The notes beneath the pieces were generated by a model. That model was not told the origin of the DNA. It worked only from the letters and a program-made list of their open reading frames with translations, and ran no database searches. The position numbers were made by a program, and so were the translations under genes. From Sphingobacterium yanglingense (GTDB lineage: Bacteria; Bacteroidota; Bacteroidia; Sphingobacteriales; Sphingobacteriaceae), in NCBI RefSeq assembly GCF_004363245.1, contig NZ_SNYV01000014.1:62001-126000 (forward strand): 64,000 nucleotides of DNA. Direction: 5' to 3'. Positions 57,610-64,000 of the stretch are shown here, piece after piece; position 1 is the first letter of the stretch; every line of letters starts with the position of its first letter.

Positions 57610-57637
57610 AATCCCCCACCGGGAGGGGTGAGGGATT
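57610..57637 (-). terminator. Terminator after clpX
   Basis: AATCCCCCACC with GGTGAGGGATT (one mismatch); on the minus strand it is followed by TTTTT, 7 bases after clpX. Confidence 0.8.
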
Positions 57638-57644
57638 GTATTGC

Positions 57645-58892
57645 TTAGGCTACTTTTAACTTTTTAATATCCGATTTTGCAAACTTCTTTTTAGCATAAT
57701 CGAGTGTTATATGTAAGCTTTTCTCCTCACGTTCTTCTTTTGTTGTCGGAATTTCAAACATGGCATCTAACATGATAGCCTCACAGATACTTCGTAACCC
57801 ACGTGCGCCTAATTTAAATTCCCAAGCCTTATCGACTATAAATTCAAAAACTTCTTTGTCGAATTTAAGCTCTACGTCTTCATATTCAAACAATTTGACG
57901 TACTGTTTTATTAACGCATTTTTCGGCTCAGTAAGTATACTTAAAAGTGTTTCTTTGTCAAGAGGGTTTAAATGTGTCAATACAGGCAATCGTCCTATGA
58001 GCTCAGGAATCAGACCAAAACTCTTTAAATCCTGCGGAGTAATGTATTTGTATAGGTTGTTAAGGTCGATGTCCTCTTCATCCTCCATCATTTTGTAACC
58101 CACAGTCTGTGTCCGTAGACGATTAGCTATTTTTTTCTGTATGCCGTCGAATGCTCCACCACAGATAAATAGGATATTGCTCGTATTCACTGTGATCATT
58201 TTTTGATCTGGGTGTTTACGGCCTCCTTGAGGAGGTACATTGACATTAGTTCCTTCAAGAATTTTAAGCAAGGCTTGTTGTACACCTTCACCAGATACAT
58301 CTCTGGTTATAGAAGGGTTATCACTCTTGCGGGCTACTTTGTCGATTTCATCAATATAAATTATTCCTCTCTCTGCAGAGGCGACATCGTAGTCAGCAGC
58401 TTGGAGCAATCTTGTAAGTATACTTTCTACATCTTCACCAACATACCCCGCTTCGGTCAATACTGTTGCATCGACGATAGAGAAAGGAACATTTAATATT
58501 TTTGCTACTGTTTTTGCTAATAAAGTTTTTCCCGTTCCTGTCTCTCCAACGATAATTAGATTTGACTTTTCGATTTCAGTTTCATCAGCACTTGTTTTTT
58601 GGTTCAATCGCTTGTAGTGATTGTAAACAGCTACTGAGATTACTTTTTTAGCTTCATCTTGTCCAATGACATATTGATCTAGATGCTGTTTTATTTCTAA
58701 TGGACGGATTAGCTTGAGTGTTGTTTGCAACGATTTGTTTTTTCGTTGGTTCAACTCTTCAGCCAAAATTTCGCCAGCCTGAGTTACACAGCGGTCACAG
58801 ATATGCGCTCCATCTCCTGCGATCAGCATTAACGCTTCGTTTTTACTGATTCCACAAAATGAGCAGTGGATATCTTTGTTGTTTTTGCTCAT
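57645..58892 (-). CDS. clpX: ATP-dependent Clp protease ATP-binding subunit ClpX
   Basis: Unfoldase that feeds ClpP. N-terminal zinc domain with C10, C13, C32, C35 (CSFCG, CDRC), Walker A GETGTGKT near residue 116, Walker [10 protein letters not shown], pore loop GYVGEDVES, sensor 2 LGARGLRSI near the C-terminus. 415 aa. It begins directly at the clpP stop codon (TAAATG), so the two are translated as an operon. Confidence 0.97.
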   Translation of the reverse strand: MSKNNKDIHCSFCGISKNEALMLIAGDGAHICDRCVTQAGEILAEELNQRKNKSLQTTLKLIRPLEIKQHLDQYVIGQDEAKKVISVAVYNHYKRLNQKTSADETEIEKSNLIIVGETGTGKTLLAKTVAKILNVPFSIVDATVLTEAGYVGEDVESILTRLLQAADYDVASAERGIIYIDEIDKVARKSDNPSITRDVSGEGVQQALLKILEGTNVNVPPQGGRKHPDQKMITVNTSNILFICGGAFDGIQKKIANRLRTQTVGYKMMEDEEDIDLNNLYKYITPQDLKSFGLIPELIGRLPVLTHLNPLDKETLLSILTEPKNALIKQYVKLFEYEDVELKFDKEVFEFIVDKAWEFKLGARGLRSICEAIMLDAMFEIPTTKEEREEKSLHITLDYAKKKFAKSDIKKLKVA

Positions 58893-59591
58893 TTATTTAC
58901 TTTCTTTTCGAGGTGCCAAGACCTCATCTATCATTCCAAATTCTTTTGCTTCTGCTGCTTTCATCCAGTAGTCGCGGTCCGAAGACTTTTCAACCCATTC
59001 GTAGCTTTGTCCTGAATGCTCAGCTATGATGGTATAAAGTTCTTCTTTAAGTTTCAACATCTCACGCAAGTTGATTTCCATATCAGCAGCAACTCCTTGT
59101 GCACCGCCTGAAGGTTGGTGAATCATGACGCGCGAGTGTTTTAGGGCAGCACGTTTTCCTTTTGCACCTGCCACTAATAATACTGCTCCCATTGAAGCCG
59201 CCATACCTGTACAGATTGTGGCTACATCTGGAGAGATGTACTGCATGGTATCGTAGATTCCCAATCCTGCATATACACTTCCACCAGGTGAGTTGATGTA
59301 TATTTGAATATCTCTTTGTGCGTCAGTGGATTGTAAAAATAATAGTTGTGCCTGAATTATATTTGCAACTTGGTCATTGACGCCATCTCCTAAGAAGATG
59401 ATACGGTCCATCATTAGCCTAGAGAATACATCCATTTGCGCAACATTTAACTGACGCTCTTCCACAATGTAAGGGGTCAAGTTAGTCGGCATTTGCGTTT
59501 CTACGCGAGAAATAAAGCCATCTACATGTTGTGATCCGATGCGGTGGTGCTTTACTGCGTATTTTCTGAATTCGTTTTTATCTATATTCAT
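58893..59591 (-). CDS. clpP: ATP-dependent Clp protease proteolytic subunit ClpP
   Basis: Serine protease of the Clp complex. Catalytic triad: Ser133 in GMAASMGA, His158 in MIHQPSGG and a C-terminal Asp near 207 in DRDYWM. At 232 aa it is about 25-30 residues longer than E. coli ClpP, from an N-terminal extension that is common in Bacteroidota. Co-transcribed with clpX. Confidence 0.97.
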   Translation of the reverse strand: MNIDKNEFRKYAVKHHRIGSQHVDGFISRVETQMPTNLTPYIVEERQLNVAQMDVFSRLMMDRIIFLGDGVNDQVANIIQAQLLFLQSTDAQRDIQIYINSPGGSVYAGLGIYDTMQYISPDVATICTGMAASMGAVLLVAGAKGKRAALKHSRVMIHQPSGGAQGVAADMEINLREMLKLKEELYTIIAEHSGQSYEWVEKSSDRDYWMKAAEAKEFGMIDEVLAPRKESK

Positions 59592-59661
59592 TGTTCTATG
59601 ATGTTACTTTTTTAAAAATATTAGACTAATATAAATCGTTTTTCTTAAATACGAATAATAT

Positions 59662-60123
59662 TTATGTCTCCTTATTGTAATTTGGTAGATCTGAAATAAA
59701 ATCAACTGTATTGTTTTCAAAATTTACCTTACAGAAATAATGCTGCAAACCATTACTTACCAGTAGAAGCGGAATTTTGTGTTTGCTGTTGTAGCTGCCG
59801 ATCTGTTCAAAGGTAGCTTGTGATATCTTTACCCCTGGGGCTTTGAACTCAGCCAATAATATCATTTCTCCGCTATTGTTGAATACCACTAAATCACTTC
59901 TCTTCTGCAGCTCATTGACGACTAATCCGCCTTCTATTTTCATCAAGGATTTTGGATATTTCTTATTTAAGTGCAAAAAATGTACCCAATGTTGCCGTAC
60001 CCATTCTTCGGGCGTGAGCAAAAGGTTTTTCTTTCTGAGAATATCGAAAACATAAACCTTATTTTGAATACGGGTCAGCTTTAACGGGAAAGGGGGTAAG
60101 TTTAATTGTACAGGCTTAAACAT
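59662..60123 (-). CDS. HsdR N-terminal-like nuclease-domain protein
   Basis: A 153-aa protein of the type I restriction HsdR_N family (PD-(D/E)xK fold). Motif-like residues: LVVNELQKRSDLVVFNNSG, then LLAEFKAPGVK, where Asp, Glu and Lys would be the catalytic set. It lacks the rest of HsdR and no HsdM/S is near, so it is not a restriction system. It is divergent from holA, a frequent arrangement in Bacteroidota. Start placed at MFKPVQLNL; the frame is open to 60276 but overlaps the holA start. Confidence 0.82.
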   Translation of the reverse strand: MFKPVQLNLPPFPLKLTRIQNKVYVFDILRKKNLLLTPEEWVRQHWVHFLHLNKKYPKSLMKIEGGLVVNELQKRSDLVVFNNSGEMILLAEFKAPGVKISQATFEQIGSYNSKHKIPLLLVSNGLQHYFCKVNFENNTVDFISDLPNYNKET

Positions 60124-60264
60124 AGGCAAATTTACGGAATTTTGGGTGTATAACAAAATGGGGAAGCCAGTCGCGGTTTGAGCGACAAAAATAAACCTCC
60201 ATTTCAATAGAGAATAATATTCACTACCTACATATTCCTCCAGATTATGTATTTTCGCAAGGAC

Positions 60265-61275
60265 ATGAGCGCACAATCGATTTTAAGTGATATCAAGCAA
60301 CGGAAGTTTAAACCTTTGTATCTGTTACATGGTGAAGAGTCCTATTATATTGATCTAATCAGCGATAGTATCGAAAATGGTGTACTTGACGATAGCCAAA
60401 AGGGCTTTGATCAAACCATTTTATATGGAAAGGATACTGATTTTTCCACAATTGTAAGCGCAGCAAAGCGTTATCCGATGTTGAGTGAATATCAGGTCAT
60501 CCTTGTTAAGGAGGCGCAGGGGCTGAGATGGAAAGGGGATGACGACTTTTTAATGAAGTATATTGATCAGCCTACACCCACAACTATTTTGGTATTCGCT
60601 TTTAAGCATGGCAAATTTGATAAACGTACGAAGCTGTATAAAGCGCTTGAGAAGAAAGGGGTAGCTTTTGAATCCGAAAAGCTTTATGACAACAAGGTGG
60701 CACCTTGGATTGTAGAGGAACTGCAACGTAATGGACAGCGGGTGCACCCTCAGGCGGCGGCACTGATGGCGGATTATCTCGGAACTGATCTTTCCAAAAT
60801 TGCTAACGAAGTACAGAAATTGGTACTTAATGTACCCAAGGATCGTGAGATATCAGTGCAAGATATTGAACAGAATATCGGAATAAGCAAAGACTTCAAT
60901 GTATTTGAGCTCAATTCTGCATTGGGTAAACGAGAAGTGCTTAAAGCGGTTCAGATCGTTGATTATTTTGCTTCAAATCCAAAGTCAAATCCTTTTGTCG
61001 TAGTGATAGGTTCGCTGGCAGGATATTTTACGAAATTGTTAAAGTATCATTATCTACCAGACAAGTCTTCTGCTGTCGTGGCGAAGGAGCTTGGTGTACA
61101 CCCTTTCTTTACAAAAGAGTATGACATGGCGGCACGTAATTTCAATCGACGTAAATTATTCGATGTGCTTTCTGTGCTGCGGGAGTATGATCTCAAATCC
61201 AAAGGGTTGAATGCGGGGCCTAATACGAGTGATGGGGATTTGATGCGTGAGATGATATTCAAGATTTTAAACTAA
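60265..61275 (+). CDS. holA: DNA polymerase III subunit delta
   Basis: Clamp-loader subunit that opens the sliding clamp. The 336-aa protein shows KPLYLLHGEESYYIDLISDSIE at the N-terminus, a degenerate AAA fold, the helical collar (ADYLGTDLSKIANEVQKLVL) and FNVFELNSALGKREVLKAV. Start at MSAQSILS (60265); a frame extension to 60247 adds little. Confidence 0.95.
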   Translation: MSAQSILSDIKQRKFKPLYLLHGEESYYIDLISDSIENGVLDDSQKGFDQTILYGKDTDFSTIVSAAKRYPMLSEYQVILVKEAQGLRWKGDDDFLMKYIDQPTPTTILVFAFKHGKFDKRTKLYKALEKKGVAFESEKLYDNKVAPWIVEELQRNGQRVHPQAAALMADYLGTDLSKIANEVQKLVLNVPKDREISVQDIEQNIGISKDFNVFELNSALGKREVLKAVQIVDYFASNPKSNPFVVVIGSLAGYFTKLLKYHYLPDKSSAVVAKELGVHPFFTKEYDMAARNFNRRKLFDVLSVLREYDLKSKGLNAGPNTSDGDLMREMIFKILN

Positions 61276-61346
61276 TTAGGTGAATCCAATAAAATGGGGG
61301 TAGCGTCGTTGCATTTAATTGCTTTATGGCCGTTAAAAGACAAAAC

Positions 61347-61365
61347 GATCCGCCAGTTGGCGATC
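61347..61365. repeat. Palindrome similar to the one at 42375-42394
   Basis: GATCCGCCAGTTGGCGATC; the arms CGCCA and TGGCG pair. It shares a 13-base run with the minus-strand element upstream of the HMA-DUF3347 gene. Confidence 0.35.
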
Positions 61366-61386
61366 ATCAAAGATAATTATTTACAT

Positions 61387-61590
61387 ATGAAAAATGGAAA
61401 AACAAGAGCGGATGTCAAACCAGGTATGTTGGTGAATATTGTGCTAAAGAAAGATCAACGTACGGGAATTCTTACGGAAGGTATAGTGAAGAATCTGTTG
61501 ACCTCAGCACCATTTCATCACCGTGGTATCAAGGTGCGCTTGGATGATGGACAAATCGGACGCGTACAAGAAATCTTGGAAGAGGATTAA
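61387..61590 (+). CDS. ywbE: YwbE-family small protein
   Basis: A 67-aa protein of the DUF2196/YwbE family: GKTRADVKPGMLVNIVLKKD, then GILTEGIVKNLLTSA and HRGIKVRLDDGQIGRV. It resembles a small SH3-like or RNA-binding fold; function unknown. Start at MKNGKTRAD; a frame extension to 61294 adds 31 residues that the family lacks. Confidence 0.87.
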   Translation: MKNGKTRADVKPGMLVNIVLKKDQRTGILTEGIVKNLLTSAPFHHRGIKVRLDDGQIGRVQEILEED

Positions 61591-61613
61591 GGATAATATT
61601 TTTATTTTTATTT

Positions 61614-61642
61614 TTGACTTGTTAGTTTTCTTTCTACCTTTG
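61614..61642 (+). promoter_or_regulatory. Promoter of the carA leader RNA
   Basis: TTG at 61614-61616, 18-base spacer, TACCTTTG at 61635-61642, both consensus. Predicted start about 61648, at the first stem of the leader. Confidence 0.75.
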
Positions 61643-61645
61643 TCC

Positions 61646-61750
61646 CTCGTGAAAATTGATATTTTTGATTTGATTTCCAAGGACACTGTGTTCAATGTTT
61701 ACATTGAAATATCACGAGTTTGATACGTATAGCCCATTTGGGCTTTTTTT
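61646..61750 (+). ncRNA. Structured leader or small RNA upstream of carA
   Basis: Stem CTCGTGA (61646-61652) with TCACGAG (61712-61718) closes the RNA at its predicted 5' end; TTCAATG/CATTGAA (61691-61708) forms an inner hairpin; AGCCCA/TGGGCT with seven T (61731-61750) is a good intrinsic terminator. Two more short stems (61753-61773 and 61774-61788) lie before carA. Either an attenuator for carA or an independent RNA of about 105 nt. A GTG-started frame of 24 codons also runs through it (61649-61723). Confidence 0.55.
61731..61750 (+). terminator. Intrinsic terminator within the carA leader
   Basis: 6-bp stem AGCCCA/TGGGCT, 2-nt loop, T7. It lies 107 bases before the carA start, upstream of the gene it may control. 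Confidence 0.8.
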
Positions 61751-61856
61751 ATGTCCAAAAATTAATATTGGACTTCCGAAAAGCGGAAATATCATTTGAA
61801 CAAAGAGAGGGGAGACCTTATCTAAATTTGAAATTATTTAGTATTTAATATAGAAA

Positions 61857-62957
61857 ATGACCAGCTACAGTAAATTACCCGCAATTTTAGTTTTAGAAGA
61901 TGGAACAGTTTTTCACGGTAAGGCCGCCGGAAAAATTGGTACAACTACTGGAGAAATTTGTTTTAATACCGGAACTACGGGATATCAGGAGATATTCACT
62001 GATCCGTCGTATTATGGACAGATCATGGTGACGACCAATTCCCATATTGGTAACTATGGTATCGATGAAGATGATGCTGAATCCGATAGAAATCAAATTG
62101 CGGGACTGGTATGTAAGAATTATAATATCAACTACAGTCGTAAAATGGCAGATGAGTCTATACAGACTTATTTTGAAGCGCAGAATCTAGTTGGTATTTC
62201 TGACATTGATACGCGTTCTTTGGTGCGTCATATCAGGGATAAAGGAGCGATGAATGCCATTATCTCTTCTGAGAATATTGACGTAGAATCATTGAAGGCT
62301 GAATTAGCGAAGGTGCCGTCGATGGCGGGCTTAGAGCTATCTTCATTGGTAACGACAAAGGAGCCTTATTTTTACGGAGATGAGACTGCAAGTACACGTA
62401 TAGCTGTTCTGGATTTGGGAATAAAGAAAAATATTCTTCGCAATTTTGATGCAAGACAGGTTTATGCGAAAGTGTTTCCTGCTAAGACTAGTTTTGCTGA
62501 GATGGAAGCTTGGGGTGCTGACGGATATTTTATTTCCAATGGCCCTGGGGATCCTTCAGCTATGGAGTATGCTATTACGACGGTGCAAGAGATTTTGGCA
62601 GCGGACAAGCCGATGTTTGGTATTTGCTTGGGACATCAGATTTTAGCTTTGGCGAATGGAATACGTACCGAGAAGATGTTTAATGGACACCGTGGTATTA
62701 ATCATCCGGTAAAGAATATTATTGCGAATAGATGTGAGATAACATCACAGAACCACGGTTTTGGTGTGGTCCGTGAAGATATCGAGAATTCGGACAATGT
62801 AGAGGTAACGCATATCAACTTGAATGACAACTCTATCGAAGGTATCCGTGTAAAAGGTAAAAAAGCCTTTTCTGTACAATATCACCCGGAGTCATCTCCA
62901 GGTCCACACGATTCCCGTTATTTATTCGATGATTTTATCAGCATGATAAAAGGATAA
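61857..62957 (+). CDS. carA: Carbamoyl-phosphate synthase small subunit
   Basis: Glutaminase subunit that supplies ammonia for carbamoyl phosphate in arginine and pyrimidine synthesis. The N-domain begins AILVLEDGTVFHGKAAGKIG; the glutamine amidotransferase domain has the nucleophile in GICLGHQI and His/Glu in VQYHPESSPGPHDS. 366 aa, normal. carB is not adjacent, which is not the commonest order. An in-frame terminator-containing leader precedes it. Confidence 0.96.
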   Translation: MTSYSKLPAILVLEDGTVFHGKAAGKIGTTTGEICFNTGTTGYQEIFTDPSYYGQIMVTTNSHIGNYGIDEDDAESDRNQIAGLVCKNYNINYSRKMADESIQTYFEAQNLVGISDIDTRSLVRHIRDKGAMNAIISSENIDVESLKAELAKVPSMAGLELSSLVTTKEPYFYGDETASTRIAVLDLGIKKNILRNFDARQVYAKVFPAKTSFAEMEAWGADGYFISNGPGDPSAMEYAITTVQEILAADKPMFGICLGHQILALANGIRTEKMFNGHRGINHPVKNIIANRCEITSQNHGFGVVREDIENSDNVEVTHINLNDNSIEGIRVKGKKAFSVQYHPESSPGPHDSRYLFDDFISMIKG

Positions 62958-62991
62958 AAAAAGAGGCTCAGTTTACTGAGCCTCTTTTTTT
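62956..62991. terminator. Bidirectional terminator after carA
   Basis: AAAAAAAGAGGCTCAGT, loop TT, ACTGAGCCTCTTTTTTT, starting at the carA stop codon. Confidence 0.88.
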
Positions 62992-63005
62992 ATAGCGAAA
63001 GTCTA

Positions 63006-63347
63006 CTATAGTACTTGATTCTTGTCACCAAAAGTAATCATGATCATACCTGCTACAATAACAAAAATGCCTAGTATTTGTAGCCAGGAAATGGATGTTT
63101 TGAAATATAATGCCATGGCGAGCTGTACGGTAATAAATGTCCCTCCAGAACAAAGTGCTATTACAATAGGCTGAGACACGTTCTTAAATAATTGTATTAA
63201 AAACCAACTTGCGGACAGTAGTATCACATTTCCGATTATCAAAGCGTGCCAATGGTACTTTGGATTTATCCCGCCCCATTTGAATAATATACTGGCAACT
63301 ATCTGACAGGCCCAGAATGCAGCGAAATAAACGTAATTGATCATCAT
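63006..63347 (-). CDS. SMR-like four-helix membrane protein without the essential Glu
   Basis: A 113-aa protein with four hydrophobic segments, the size and layout of small multidrug resistance (EmrE-type) pumps: TM1 NYVYFAAFWACQIVASILFKWG, TM3 around PIVIALCSGGTFITVQLAM, TM4 LQILGIFVIVAGMIMITF. Aligned on Leu20-Lys22 of EmrE, the drug- and proton-binding Glu14 is Gln15 here, so drug/proton antiport as in EmrE is unlikely. EamA-like half-size proteins are the other possibility. Confidence 0.8.
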   Translation of the reverse strand: MMINYVYFAAFWACQIVASILFKWGGINPKYHWHALIIGNVILLSASWFLIQLFKNVSQPIVIALCSGGTFITVQLAMALYFKTSISWLQILGIFVIVAGMIMITFGDKNQVL

Positions 63348-63416
63348 TTTATTGTTAATATCATTCGAAATTAATAATAAAAAGTGGATGTTGCGCAGTA
63401 GCGATCTGTTTTAGAT

Positions 63417-63797
63417 TTAATGTACCTTTGGACTTTCGAGCAGATCTGTGACATAGCCTAAGATTTCAATCTCACTATGTCCATCTTCCAGCATCGAAAA
63501 AGTAAGATAAGCGGCATATATTTCACCACTGAATACGACATGCTTATCCTCTACAATAGTATCAATAATCTGATCTCTTATTTCGACACCGATATGTTGG
63601 AGCTCGTTGTGTAAGTTGGTTGAGATGGCTTCATGGCATTCGCCACTAGCAAAGCCAACGATAATATGTAAAACCAATTTGTCAAAAATATCAGGATCTA
63701 AGCTTTTGAATTTATTGGCATAAAGTTCGTAATCAAAGCGTTTTTTTGCGCTGTTGACAATTTTATCCCAGATCAAAAATTCTGTTTTCGTCTGCAT
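63417..63797 (-). CDS. Hypothetical protein, acidic and helical
   Basis: A 126-aa soluble protein that I do not recognise. It is predicted helical, with FDKLVLHIIVGFASGECHEAI, GVEIRDQIIDTIVEDKHVV and a short EIEILGYVTDLL tail. No signal peptide, no membrane helix. Its start lies about 190 bases before the end of the window, and no partner gene is visible on its strand upstream. Confidence 0.7.
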   Translation of the reverse strand: MQTKTEFLIWDKIVNSAKKRFDYELYANKFKSLDPDIFDKLVLHIIVGFASGECHEAISTNLHNELQHIGVEIRDQIIDTIVEDKHVVFSGEIYAAYLTFSMLEDGHSEIEILGYVTDLLESPKVH

Positions 63798-63988
63798 AAT
63801 TGTGATTGTTTATAAAAGTGGTTATGTAAATATAAAAAAAATCAACTGTATTTCAAAGCCCAACGGAGAGCTGTTCTCTTCTATGTAGGTCGTAATCGGA
63901 TTTTTAAGAAAAACTATTTTATATCGTAATTTGTTTATAGGGTACAGAGCTCTGTGAGATCTTAATATAACAAGAGAAGGAGGGTATT

Positions 63989-64000
63989 ATGCTATTGAAT
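63989..64000 (+). CDS. Start of a gene running off the window
   Basis: AAGGAGG at 63977-63983 sits 5 bases before an ATG at 63989 and is an unusually good Shine-Dalgarno for this genome. Only four codons are visible, so the product cannot be named. Confidence 0.35.

Noticed and set aside
59662..60276. Type I restriction system
   Set aside because: Only an HsdR_N-like domain is present, with no helicase part and no HsdM or HsdS; the gene stands beside holA as in other Bacteroidota.

Overview
The window looks like a chromosomal segment of a Bacteroidota bacterium, most likely of the Sphingobacterium/Pedobacter type. The evidence is low to moderate G+C, many start codons without a Shine-Dalgarno sequence, promoter -7 boxes of the TAnnTTTG type, and typical families (Rho with a long N-terminal insertion, FHS-type sugar permease, DUF3347/HMA copper proteins, MG2/TonB-plug proteins, large secreted barrel proteins). 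It is mostly housekeeping DNA with short accessory stretches. I saw no phage, insertion sequence, CRISPR array or integrase.

Layout. 1-9.5 kb: 3' end of a 2-oxoacid dehydrogenase E2 gene, cardiolipin synthase, an MG2/TonB-plug protein, an acyl-CoA ligase/YihY/EamA operon and a small barrel protein. 9.5-19.2 kb: M61 peptidase, two divergent BadF/BadG-type sugar kinase paralogues, glutathione peroxidase, thymidine kinase, YbaB/EbfC with a metal-dependent hydrolase, a half-length binding protein and an FHS sugar permease. 19.2-32 kb: rho, pssA, a secreted HExxH/beta-propeller/barrel protein, mgtE, tRNA-Asn, rlmF and the thrS-infC-rpmI-rplT operon. 32-39 kb: a 2H phosphoesterase, Lon, a TPR protein and a cluster of small SRPBCC, VOC and DUF1801 proteins. 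39-43 kb: a copper-handling locus (multicopper oxidase with a barrel-like tail, HMA-DUF3347 protein, Cys/His-rich small protein). 43-48.6 kb: two glycosyltransferases around a flippase-like membrane protein, divergent from a tandem pair of membrane-anchored endonuclease/exonuclease/phosphatase-fold enzymes. 48.6-51.2 kb: an NlpE-type lipoprotein and a second SRPBCC/VOC/DoxX cluster. 51.3-64 kb: RNase P RNA, an orphan NtrC-like regulator, a 58-residue membrane protein, hom and metY behind a SAM-I riboswitch, amn, clpP-clpX, holA, ywbE, carA, an SMR-like protein and a hypothetical gene.

The most interesting regions are non-coding. The metY leader holds, in order, a consensus promoter, a SAM-I aptamer, a 36-codon upstream ORF and hairpins that partly exclude one another. 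Upstream of carA there is a consensus promoter, a closed stem starting at the predicted +1 and an intrinsic terminator, which is either an attenuator or a roughly 105-nt small RNA. The RNase P RNA, whose 5' end is fixed by its P1 helix, calibrates the -7 box used for the other promoter calls. Among proteins, the multicopper oxidase with a barrel-like tail, the tandem lipid-enzyme-like pair next to glycosyltransferases, the NtrC-like regulator with an altered GAFTGA loop and the SMR protein without its essential Glu deserve a second look.
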